A stretch of DNA of 64,000 bases, from NCBI GenBank assembly GCA_029379385.1, contig CM055611.1, positions 4,092,001-4,156,000 of the forward strand, in the 5' to 3' direction. Below the pieces are notes generated by a model, which saw nothing but the letters and a program-made list of their open reading frames with translations, made no database searches and was not told the origin of the DNA. Positions 1 through 11,900 of this stretch are shown here, piece by piece; position 1 is the first letter of the stretch, and the number at the start of each line of letters is the position of its first letter. The DNA comes from Quillaja saponaria (taxonomy: Eukaryota > Streptophyta > Magnoliopsida > Fabales > Quillajaceae). Both the position numbers and the translations under genes were made by a program.

Positions 1-109
1 ACATCTGCGTGTGGAATTCTACTTTTACCAGCATTGTGGATGGAACCCAAACAATTTAAATAATGTTATGAACTTTAAGTTTCAGCGTCCAACTAATTGT
101 GTTTGTCAG

Positions 110-229
110 CAGATTGTAGATCAAGAGAGTTTAGAAGCAGTAGAACAGATCAATGCTCCTGTTGTCTTTTGTCTTGCTGCATGGTTTGGCAAGGTCAGGC
201 TGATAGACAACATGGAAATTGATGGGTGA
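110..229 (+). CDS. panC: Pantoate--beta-alanine ligase (pantothenate synthetase), last exon only
   Basis: This is the 3' terminal exon of a gene whose remainder lies before the window. The translation (IVDQESLEAVEQI then AAWFGKVRLIDNMEIDG and TGA at 227-229) matches the conserved C-terminus of pantothenate synthetase, whose bacterial form ends in a similar AAW-G-ARLIDN motif. The enzyme joins pantoate and beta-alanine with ATP to make vitamin B5; the plant form is cytosolic. The acceptor is CAGCAG at 107-112, so the exon begins at 110 or 113, one residue apart. Bases 1-106 read as intron. The gene converges on the VAMP gene. Family call is by memory of the C-terminal motif; with only 38 residues visible, nothing can be said about the active site. 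Confidence 0.8.
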   Translation, partial: QIVDQESLEAVEQINAPVVFCLAAWFGKVRLIDNMEIDG

Positions 230-1048
230 TTGCTCATTTATAACACACAACGGCTCAATATTTCTTGCAGACTCGTGCATAGAAGCCAATACTGGTTCAC
301 TCTGGTGATTTGGGGTAGGGAGTCTGTATACAGGGTATGCATTCATTTTCCTTTTCTAACTCAGATAAGATTTCAGCAGAGTGGCAATAACGCAAACCTG
401 ACTTGATTTATTAAGCAACAGGCCGACCCTGGGGGTAGGGGGCATTTTGGGCTAAGAAAAATGTCCTAAGTTGATTTGTGTAAGGACCTGCTCTTCAAAA
501 AAATATTATGCAATCCTGATGGAGGTTTTGCTCATAGAATCTTTGTTGCCATTTATACATGCACTATCTGTTGCAATTATTTGTCTAGACAGATGGCGAA
601 TTGAGAAGCGAGCTAAGATCAACATTAAACTACACAATGAAGTACTTAAAACACGTGCTATGTGTGACATTGGTTAGGAAATTCGCAAGTACTTGGAACC
701 TGGATCTTTTGCTGAAATCTAAGTTTCTAATCTTTGATCTTCCAGATTTTTTATGGTTTAACTTATTGCTAGGTTTTGGCTAATCTTGGGTCAAACAGTT
801 TTCAGCAGAAGGGTTAAACACATACAAAATAAACCTCAACGGGTAAACGGGTAAACTTAGCAGCATGCATTGCAAGTCTCAAAATAATTCAGAAATAAGT
901 ACAAACTATACAAGCAAGTGCTGATAATATAGGCCATTGAGTTTGTAAGCAATGGAATGTAGAATCCAAAAAATATTATAAGTTGCGACTATAACCGAGA
1001 GTGACAACAAACGGCAAGTAACAACTAGAAATGAGCTTAAATGACTTC
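230..1048. other. Intergenic, 3' flanks of two convergent genes
   Basis: AT-rich spacer between the panC stop and the VAMP stop, expected to hold both 3' UTRs. Short open frames here have no recognisable composition or family and are not annotated. Confidence 0.6.
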
Positions 1049-4000
1049 TCAACACTTGAAGCCATGGCATACCGACAGAACAATGATGAGAATCAAGGCA
1101 ATGATGATGCCCAGAACGATGAGCTTTATTTTCATGTTCTGCAACCACATCTTTCTCCTCATCTTCGTTCCCTGTTGTCTGAAGTCTTGTGCCTACAAGG
1201 CCATGTAGAAAATTGACACGATATTGAGAAGAAGCCAATGCAGCAAGCTAAAACAAACATCTTGTCCAATTGACGAAGTAACAAACCAGCCCAAGATAGA
1301 AGTCAGTTTTAGATAAACGGGGCCAACAAAAACATTATACCAATAATCCAACAGTGTTTGGAAAAAATGACTGAACTAGCTGTTGCTAAGTGATATAACC
1401 CAACAAAAACGGTTTCTTTATACACAACTTTTACGTTTTATGATCTTATGAGATGACATATAGTTTTTTGGAATCAATCACTTTAAACACATTTACTGAT
1501 CTTTTTGCTTCTGTAGGATTATTCAAATTACATTCCATAAATAGCATTTATGATGTGCACACTTATGTATATTCCAATCAATGGTTTCAACTTCCAATGA
1601 GTCAACCAAATAGATAAAACGATAAACCTGCACCAACTAAGCTCATCGTTATATTTCATTCTCATATCACAGCTACACTAGGATGGTAAACATATAGCCA
1701 GACTGACCTGAGAGCGTAGGTTCTCAGTTTTATCCACCAAAAGCTCAATCTTCTCCCCTCGGTCAAGTACCTGCACAAATCATATTATAAATTAGATGCC
1801 AAGGCAAGTAGGCAACATATCAGTTGCAATTCCTGAAATCTGAAGACCAATGAGGCAATGACAGAAGGGTTATAGACTACTTGAATTCCCTTTGAGCCCC
1901 CACCTCCACACTCGGCAAAGAAAGAGGGTTGAGGAATGACTTGGCTTATACAGAGAATTAGCAGATTCAACTCCACCCTCCCCATACAGTAAAGGAGAAA
2001 AAAAGTAAAAGAAAAAGGAGACTAAAAACATTATGCAGTGCCTAACCTTCTCAATATTTTCCATCATAACTCCTTTAACTTCAGAAACCTGAGCTTTCAC
2101 TTTAGCAAGCTTGCTGATCTCCTCTGGATGATCGACACAGTACTGCATCTGCTCCTTCAGCTTGGGTCTATATGATAAATACAAAGTACTTTACACAGGT
2201 GCAATTTACAACATAGATCGTTCCATCATAAATAGTATAGTAAACATGGTACCCAAACTCTTTGTTCAGGCTATTAGCAGCTGCTGTTGCAGCCTTTCCT
2301 CCACCATATCTCTTGGTAAAATCCTCCTTGGTGCGTTCAAGAAAGGCAATTGGAATCTGTCGACCAACTGACTCCACAGCAACCACACAGTAAGCTACAA
2401 CATTCAATAGATTAAGTTAGTCCGACCAATACTGATGTAAATTCATTAGAGATGTGTTTGGTACATTAACATGCAAAGCACCAAATTTCAACTACTCAGA
2501 TATACGTAACAAAAAGCCAAAATCAGCAGTAAGCCCAAGTTTAGGTCAAATAAAGACCTCTTGGTCCAAAGAAAAGTGTCCTCAGTAGTTATTGGGTCAT
2601 TAGTCAACATTTATTAATTTGTGCTTTAGTTTCTAACAGATAATCATGTTTTGCTCAAGCATGCCTTAATCAAGGTCTACAGGTTTTTATCTTCAGTCTA
2701 TGCACCCTTTAGTTTCTCTAAGACTAAGTTAGGTCTAAGCTAATGATTTTAGAAATTTGAGTCCAATCAAGAATATCAAGTCTTTTCCTTTTTACTAATT
2801 TGTGTAATTTCCAGACTTAGTAAAATTGTTAATTGAGGTTCAATTAACAAGAAATTGAGTTGCTTGAAAACTTGTGAGCCAAGTTCCTTTTCGTTTCTCA
2901 CCCTCCTTTTACTTGCTACTTTTCACTACTGTCTGTACCTGTACAACCCCCTATATCTCTTCGTTTTGCAGACCTAAATGACATCTCATCCACCTAGCCA
3001 GTAAAATCCAAATTCCAGAAAAGTTTTCTCACCTAATTCTGTCCATCCAAATCCTAATGAACTACAAACTAGCAATGTCGAGCCAATTCTTTGCCATCAG
3101 AATTCCCTAATTTAATTGTACTCCCTGGATCCCTTTCTCTATAAGACTATACCCTAATTTCTTAACTTTCTCAGCGGTGGAACCAAATAGAGCAAATATC
3201 CCAAATCTACCTGACCACTTGGTGATAAAGGCCATGTATAAAAACCATTCCACCTAAAAGCTTAAGCTGTTAAGTGACACCCTCGGAATAGGTTATATTA
3301 TCTTACAAAATACAATAACAAACAAAATTTTCCATCAATGTAACATGTCATTTTGTACAAAAATATAAAATATTTGTTAGTTTCATATTACAACAAAACT
3401 CACCAATAGAAAAACAAAAAATATGAGCTTATCAACCAATAATAGTCAATTTTCTCTGCTTAGTAGTTACCTATTAAGACTAATCTCGTCAATAATAATA
3501 ATAATAATAAATAAATAAAAGAGCTTATCAACCAATAGAATAAAGGAAAGCCAAAATCCCCCAAAATGGGACCTAACAATTTATTTCTCTTAAACCTTCA
3601 ATATTCCAAATAAGAATGCATACATCACATGTAAAGTAAATCAAATGCCCATCACTTAAAAGTTGAAACCTTATCAAAAGATGAGTAACGTATTCTTTTG
3701 AGTTTCTCAGTACCACATTAGGACTTCTATTTTTAAGAGTCTCCGGATGAACCAAGATCTTCAACAGCAAGAACAGGAAGACAAAAAAGCTAATGACATC
3801 CATGTCAAAGGCAAGATAGTGTAACAAAGACAAGGTCCAACAATTTCTGTTTGCTAGCTGCTAGCTCTCTGCACTTGGGCAGGTAGGAATTTTCAAATAT
3901 TCTTTTAAATGTTAGATTTAAGGGTAATCAGTGTTCATATGACTTGAAAGCATGCTTCGGAAGTGGAAATAACAAAAAGTGAAAACCATTTCTGTACCTA

Positions 4001-6130
4001 TTGAAGAAAATAATAAGAACCGTATTCCAACAAATGATCAATTACTACTCACTTCTTCATCAACATTTAACTCACCCATGTAACCAAGAACAAGACAAGA
4101 AAGAAACATTTTTGATAAGGAAGAAACTTAGAAGCAAGCATTATACAGAAGCAGTTTTCACCACTATGGGACTCTGGCAGCATATTTGAGATTTGATAAT
4201 CAACTAACAAGATTAGGTATAAATTCTTCAAATCAACTCCAAATGAAATTTATAGACATAAACTCAAATAAAACTCAATGAAAAATATGATATCTTACAT
4301 ATAAGGAATAAACAGTTGGCCACTTGAAAATAAACTTTTCCTTAAGAAAAGTAATGTGTTTGAAAAAATGTCTTCTTCCCTAGCTTCTTCTTCTCTTTGA
4401 AGAATAACTACCCAACCATTTTTGAGATTAAAAAACTTATGGCTTTAAACTACAACCAAATTGTATAATTCACAATTCGAATATAACAATGCAATGTAAT
4501 TCATAATCTGCTGACTTGACCAATATTAATGTACTGATCAGATCCAAATTAAACCTGATATGATAAAAACTCTAAATAAGAATACTCAGTTTAAAATTCT
4601 TTAACGTTCATTTTCTACAGTCTTGATGTATTTATATTTTGTAATTTGTAGAGTAAAGTCATAAATTTTTAATCTAGAAAAGGTTGAGTGTCTATTCTTC
4701 AAAGAGAAGAAGCAATACTTTTGAACAGAATAATGCATTTTTCTTGAGACACAAAATACTTGCTTTAAATCCAAGTTCCTTTTCAATTGGATGAATGATC
4801 ATTCATTACATGCTAAGATATCTGATTGTTTCAATGAATTTTCTTTGTTACATCTATAAAATTCATTTGGATTTGATTTGAAATATTGATACAAAATCTT
4901 ATGATTCCATTATCAATTCTCAAAATCAAGATTTCGATACAAGATTCAAATCCTAATTTGATAACTATACCCTTGTCCTAAACGAAATCAATAGTGTCAG
5001 ATAACATTCTGAAATTGTCCTCGACACATTTCATGAATGCTAACTGTATAACAAGAAACATGTAATGTACGTCACAATACTTTTCCCAACTCCTACTTCC
5101 TGAAACAACACACAAATGAACAAGATCAAGCATGAAAACTTAATTATTTATCCAAATGCCAACAAAGCCTCTCATCGTCAATCAAAAGAAACACAAATTT
5201 GCTGATGAGTTTAGACTTCAAGATCTCACCGCCCAGATGAAAATCAACAAACACTCAAAAGAGTAAAATAAATTGAACTCGCAGCATGCATATTAAGACT
5301 ACATGATGTTTTTATGGAAAATGTTCCTTGTTATTATTAAATCTAATTGAGAAAACTCCTTCACTAAATAACATAAATACATAATAGCATTCTTAATTGC
5401 AAGTTTTACAAACCAAGCCAAAAAGGAAATGGTATAGCTTATGAAACAATTCACTTAATCTAAAAGGCACGAGAATAATTAAGCTCACTATTATTCTTGC
5501 CATTCGAACAAAAATAATAATAATAATACTACCATTTCCAGCAGTTATCTTCATTTATCTATTTCCCCCTTTCCCACATTAAGAAAATACCAAACAAACA
5601 AACTCCTACCACTTAAGCTGCATTTCTTTAACTTTCTCTAGACTTCAGTCTTCAAACAGCATGTTACAACAAAACAGCACCTTCATGATAAGTGAACTAA
5701 TCAAACTGAATTCAACAATAAATATGGAAAAAACCAACTTGATCAGCAAAACCCATAAATAAAACCTCCAAAATGTCAAAATATAACAAAATCAAAGGAG
5801 AAAAAAAGCTATACTAACTGAATCAACCAGACACACAACTGAAGAAACAAAATCCACACACAGATCAGAGCAACTAATAAATGCTAGCAAACCAAATCTA
5901 CATGTAAGATCACAATGGAATAAGAGAAACTGAGAATTACTGAATCCATCATCGACGAGGTAGTTGAAGGTATGTCCATCACAGTTGTATGTGAATTTGT
6001 TGTTGGTAGCAGGGAGTTTCTGGAGGCACTGCGCCGCTATGCTAGTAAAGTTGCCAGTGAATTCCGTGTACTCTGCCAGAACCACCGTCCCCCGTGCAAC
6101 GAAGCTGTAGATCAACGATTGCTGTCCCAT
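1049..6130 (-). CDS. VAMP72x: Vesicle-associated membrane protein, VAMP72 group (R-SNARE)
   Basis: Five exons on the minus strand: 6130-5941, 2394-2253, 2167-2047, 1770-1708 and 1192-1049, all with GT-AG borders and matching phases, giving 219 aa, the normal length for VAMP721/722. The N-terminus [20 protein letters not shown] opens a longin domain (about residues 1-120). The SNARE motif follows, with the zero-layer arginine in [18 protein letters not shown] at residue 155, then a basic juxtamembrane stretch, a single transmembrane anchor (about 196-213) and a short lumenal tail ending HGFKC. R-SNAREs of this group sit on secretory vesicles and pair with plasma-membrane syntaxins for exocytosis, cell-plate formation and immune secretion. 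Intron 1 is unusually long (2395-5940). No frame breaks. I cannot tell which VAMP72 member this is. Confidence 0.93.
2395..5940 (-). other. Long first intron of the VAMP72 gene
   Basis: About 3.5 kb between the longin exon and exon 2. It is AT-rich with short simple repeats (AAT repeat near 3495-3512) and no recognisable coding exon or transposon. It is much longer than the other introns of this gene. Confidence 0.7.
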
Positions 6131-8986
6131 CAGAACTACAACCGTAACCCTAAACCTGAGAGAGAGAGAGATCCCAGGGAAAAAATGGAGTTTCAGAGAG
6201 AGAGAATGGGTGGGAGTGTTCGAGGTTTTGTTGTAGAAAGAAGAAAAGATCAAAGAATGGATTTATTGATGAGGAAAAAAGAGAAAATGAGAGGGAAAAA
6301 GGTTGATTTCCTTAGATGGGAAGCAAGGAAAAGCGTACATCTGGTTGAGTTTGTATAACTACCCTCCAAGTTGAGATTATATAACGGAAATGCCACGCCG
6401 CTCTCCGCCGCTGCCTAGTTTTGAAAATTTTCTCGATATTTGAATGATGTGACACAAAGAAAGTCTTGATTCTGAATTTCAAGAGCCAATGGGGCCAAGC
6501 AATGAATGAATAACAGGAATTTGCAATATTAATGTTAGGCTGAATTCCTTTTGCTAATAATTTTGTTAGATTGTAGTTTGAATTAATTCTTCTTTATTAT
6601 ATAAGTCACTTTAGAATCGCTCGTTTAATCTACTTGCAATTTATATCATTAATAATTATATCTAATAAATTTGAATCTTTTAAAATTGATAAAATTTACT
6701 TAATTTTTATTAATAAAATTGTTGAATAAATACTAGATTAGAATTAAGATTAAAATTATAATATTTAATATATTAATTAAACAAATAATAAAAAATTTAT
6801 AAGTTAAATTATGTGAACAATTAATTTTTCTTTTTTATAAATAAATAAAAAGTAGATACAATATCTCACATTCTTATAAGAAATATTATGTTTAGATCAC
6901 TATTATCCTATTTTTGAAAATAATTCATAACACCAATACTGAGGTTGAAAGTTCTTCAATTATCACAATCTTGTGCAATGAAAATGTAAATTTATGCTAA
7001 TAAGAATTATTAAGGAATTTGAATTTTCAATCTCATTAAAACAGCGTTGATATTTTAAAAAATAATATAAACACCTTAAGCATGCACTTAATGCAATAAT
7101 AAACTCAAATAGTTTTCAAATCATATATGAGAAAAAGAAACTAGACCAAATTGTAGATAAATAAAGTGCTAATTTGTCTCTCTTTTTTTTATTTTAATGT
7201 TCATATTAATTTCTTATATCTCATCTGGTAGGTATGTTTTTTTTGTTGAGATATATAGAGATAACCATTTCGATTCAAAGTCATTTAATAATAATGTGTG
7301 ATTAGATTGATAGGGTTATGGTGGCTAATGGTGACAATTGCGTTATTAATTAGCAAAGATGGTATCATTGTCAAGTTGATTAACCGTAGCAAGCTTGCGT
7401 CATTTAATGATTGTTTATTCCCCAACACCTAAACAAATTAGCAATCCAAGGCTGATTGTACATCTCATTTTTCTATTCAACCAACACAAAGAAATTAAAT
7501 TACATAATTTTGTTTCCTTTCATAATATAGAAAATTCATAATTAATTAATTAACATTAAGTTAATGTCATTTGAGGATGCAAGATACAATCATTAAATGA
7601 TTTCGATTGTGATACCATCTTGATAGCTATTAAATGAGTAGGTAGTTTCGTACGTACAAGACTATCAATATTCAATGAGCTCTTTCTGTTTTTTTATTCC
7701 TTGCTTGAATATATAGTAAGATTTCATTATTTATTTTTATTTTTTTTGCTTTATATTATTTTGTTTTCATAACCCTTGACATGGATAATGTGCTTTTTTA
7801 TTTTTTTATTTAGATGTTATGATGTTTGAGCTTATAAATGTTTTAATTAATTCATTTTTTGATCAAATATATAAAAATACGTGAATTAAAAGCATAACTT
7901 TGTCAAATATGTATTTTTATCTCATTTTCACCACTTAAATATTGAAACATAAAACTTGTGATTTTACAATTAATTAGTATTTCTTTAGGCCTAATTTAGT
8001 TCTTAAGTATGTCTCAAAGTCGTCGGCTTTAAAAAGGTTCTTTTTTTTTTTATTACTCAAAAGAAATTCAAAGCAATTTTTTTTTTAGTCTTGTAAAATT
8101 GAAAATTACTTAGATGGTGTTTGTTTTTGTTTAAAATTATTTTATTATAATTGATAATTAGATTATTATTTATTTTAGAATTATAATCGAGTTTTAACCT
8201 ATGATATAAACAGTGTGAATTATTTGTAATTGATTAAAAATTATTTTTGTATTTGATATAATGTTTTGATTAATCATTTCGAAATTATAAAAAAAGGTAC
8301 TAAATATATATGATATGATTGAGATATTTTTGTTTTGGTAAAAAAAAAAAAAAAAGGTAGATTGAAGTTTTTTTTTTTTCTATAAATATCAAAACTAAAT
8401 TATAGTCATATACTAAATCTGAATTTGGTAATGTTTTTCAAGATTGTGCTTTGGTTTTTAAAAAGTCATAACACTTAAATATTATTTGGTTAATTTTTTT
8501 TAGAGATGTTTCTTCTACTGCTTTTAAAAGCTAACTGTGACTTTTCAAAATTAAAAATACAAAAAATTACCTTATTAATTTTAAAAAATTACCAAATATA
8601 TCTTCAATTAATACTATTAAATTTTTCTCCCTAGATATATCTTCAATTAATGATGCCTATTTTTATTATTTTATACATTAACATAAGTTTATTATTGTCT
8701 ACCAAATACCATTTTCTTGCTTTTACTACCCACAATAGCTTTTATAAAAAAAATTTACTAGATAGGGTTACTATAATTTTCTAACAATTGTTTTTTCACA
8801 ACTTGAAAGGCACAATATTATCAAATCAAACCTAATTTATTCCAATTTAATAAAAAAATATATAAAATATTAAAATTAATACAAATTATTATATATTAAT
8901 CGTGAATAATATTGTTCTAAAATCAAAATTATTGTGCAATATTAATATAATAAATAAAGAAAAGAAGAGAATGAAAACAAATTGAA
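6131..8986. other. Intergenic, VAMP promoter side, AT-rich
   Basis: Contains the VAMP 5' leader just above 6131, with a GA/CT-rich stretch near 6155-6175 typical of plant leaders, then very AT-rich DNA up to the hAT element. Apart from the fold-back at 7358-7619, I see no gene or recognisable element. Confidence 0.55.
7358..7619. repeat. Fold-back (inverted) repeat
   Basis: Two nested pairs of inverted segments: GATGGTATCA (7358-7367) with TGATACCATC (7610-7619), and TCATTTAATGATTGT (7400-7414) with its perfect 15-base complement at 7586-7600. The order A-B-B'-A' allows a hairpin with a loop of about 170 bases. It may be an old MITE; I could not define a target duplication. Confidence 0.5.
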
Positions 8987-8994
8987 CATATGGC
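8987..8994. repeat. hAT target-site duplication, left (partner 13956-13963)
   Basis: CATATGGC here and CATATGAC at 13956-13963 flank the hAT element. Eight bases is the hAT hallmark; the single G/A difference fits an old insertion. Confidence 0.75.
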
Positions 8995-11900
8995 CAAGGA
9001 ACAAAACTTCGTGTCGATTCGCCCGTTTCGGGTGAATCGATTCAGTTTCCACACACATGGAAATGAATCACATATACAGAAACGAAAGCTTGTAGTTTCG
9101 GTGAAAGCGAAGCCAATTTCACCATTTCCAACCGAAACGGATCAACACAAAGGTACCAAAATTCTAAAATTGCAGGTCTGTAGATACGAAAAGGGGAAGA
9201 AAAAGAAAAAGAAAAAGCAAAAGCAGAAAAATTTAGAAGAAAAAAAAAAGCAGTAGATAATTGAAGGAAGAGATACTTATCTGTCTTTGAAGAAGAGAAT
9301 GGGAGAGCAAGTTCGCACTTCGTAGGAGTGAGAGAGGCGATTCTCTTGCAGGAGTTGGAATCGATAGGGTGTAAAGTAGTAGTGTTGGTGACGAAGTTGA
9401 AGAAGAGAGAGTTGCAGAATTCCAGTTGCAGAGAAAGTGTCGCTGAACTACTGGAGAGAAGGGCTGCGACGCTGTTTGCTTATAAACTGTGTGTATTTTT
9501 TTTATTTTTTTTCTGTTTTTGTAATTAGTATATTAGGCTGAATTGGGCTTAAATTTTATGTTATTGTTTCTCTATAATATAACATAATAATTATATTTTA
9601 ATATAATTTGTTAATCAATTTTTTTCTACTTTTTCTTTTCTTTTCCTTGTTTTGATAATAAATTCATATATATATTAAAATATATATATTGGGCTTTTTA
9701 TTTTAAAGTTAATTTAATTGTTGAAATAGTGAAAAAAAATTAATAGATATTTGTTTATATATGTTTATTAACTTAGAATATTAGTAAATATGAATAAGTT
9801 AGAAAATAATTTTTATGTCATTAACCTGTAACATTAGTAAATATGAATTAATTAGATTTTTTTTAAATTTCAATTATTATCTATTTTTTTATTATATAAT
9901 TTATTTAAACTTTCAATTATTAGTATTTATTTATAGATAGCATAAACAATGAGGTTTTTATTTTAAAGTAAGTTTAATTTTTAAAATAGTGAAAAAAAAA
10001 ATTGCTATAAATTATTTATATATGTTCATTAACTTATAACATTAGTAGACATGAATTATTTATAAAATAATTTTCAAATTCATTATCCTATAACATCAAT
10101 AAATATGACTTAATTAGAAAATGCTTTTTTTAATTATTTTTTTATCAATTTAATTTATTTAAATTTTCAACTATTGTAATTTATATAATTCCAATTATTG
10201 TTTTTTTGATTTAATTTCAATTATTAACTTTTTTTCCTAACAATTTAATTTATTTAAAATTTTAGTATAATTTAATTAGATTACATGTTTATATTTTTCC
10301 AGTTAAAAATAAAATATGACTTCTTCTTCCTGAAAAGGTAAACAACTGGCTATTGAAGAGTCACGATCCACACAAAAAAAAGGCTGATGATATTGGATGG
10401 TTGTATTTTGAAAAAATAGGTGATAATCATCAGTAAGTAATTTGTAATTTTTTGTAAAAAGCACATTAAAGGAGGAGGTATAGCTCGAGGCAAACAACAT
10501 TTAGCTGGAGGCTATTCTAATGTGGCAAAGTGTGAGAAATGTCTCGTGAAAATTTCTAAACAAGTGAGATTGCACTTGAGAGAGAAGAAACAAGAGAATG
10601 AAAAAATGAAAGAAATAAGAGGTGAGGTGAGGTGAGAGAAAATTTAATAAGCGGGACAAGGAGAATAGCAGGGATTAGAGAAGAAGATATTGATGACACA
10701 GATGATGAGATAAGCATACATGAAAGACAAGATCTTCAATATGCAATGAATTTATCAATACATGATATATATATAGTAGAACAAGGATATAGGCAAGTTC
10801 CACATCCAAGGATGGAACCTACACAAACTCGAAATTTAAGTCGCACTTAGAGTGTGAAAGAAGGTTTTGGAAAGTTTACTATGAGAGAAAAAGGCCCAAG
10901 CAGAGAAGAGATAGATCCAAGCATATATAGGCAACAAGATGTTTACCAACAAAAGTTGAAAAACATGTGGAATCCAAAAAAGTGGGCAAAGTCAGCCAAG
11001 CATGCTATTAGAAAATTCTTTATTTATCAAAATATTGCTTCTAACAAAGCACAAGGGCTATATTATCAGTGTATGATTGACGAAATTGCACGTGTAGGGG
11101 TTGGAGTTGAAAGGCCTACACCTTATGAAATCGGTGGTCTTATTTTGGAGGATGAGATAGAGAAATTGAAGGAATATATTGATGAATTTAAAAAGAAATG
11201 AGAGATTTATGGAAGTGACTTTAATGTATGATGGATGGACATCTATAACTCATTTATAAATAACAAATTTTTTGATTTATTGTGATGGAAAGACAGTTTT
11301 CACAAATCAGTAAATACAACGGGGATTGACAAGGATGCTAATTATCTCTTCTAGTTAATGGATGAGGTTGTTCAAGAGATTGGTGAAAAATATGTAGTTC
11401 AAATCATCACAGATAATCAATCTTCATACAAAAGAGATGCATAGTTATTGATGGATAGAAGACCACATTTATATTGGACATCATGTGCTGCACATTCTCT
11501 TGATTTGGTATTATATGACTTTGCGAAATTCAAAAATGTTTCACCTATTCTAGAACAAGCAAAGAAGTGTACAAATTTCATATACTATCATGGAAAAGTT
11601 CTTCATTTGATGAGGCAACATTGCACAGGTGAATTGATACGGCCAGCTCAAACAAGATTTGCCACAAATTATATTGCTCTTGAAAGTTTTCAACAACATA
11701 AGAATGGCTTACAAAGAATGATGACTTTAGATGAATGAGCAATGAATGCATCTAGTAAGGATCCAATTGGGAAGAAAGTTCACCAAACTCTTATGGATTC
11801 TAAGTTCTGGAAAAGAGCTAAAAAAATTGTTAGCATACATACTCCAATTGCAAAAGTACTGAGAATGGTTGATAGGGAGAAATTAACAACTATGCCATAT

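Noticed and set aside
5972..6358. 128-codon plus-strand frame over VAMP exon 1
   Set aside because: Antisense shadow of the longin-domain exon and its leader.
8990..9528. Open frames in a GC-richer island (8990-9256 and 9328-9528, +)
   Set aside because: They start at the very end of the hAT element and lie inside its leader; the second half of the first is a lysine-repeat tract and neither resembles a family.
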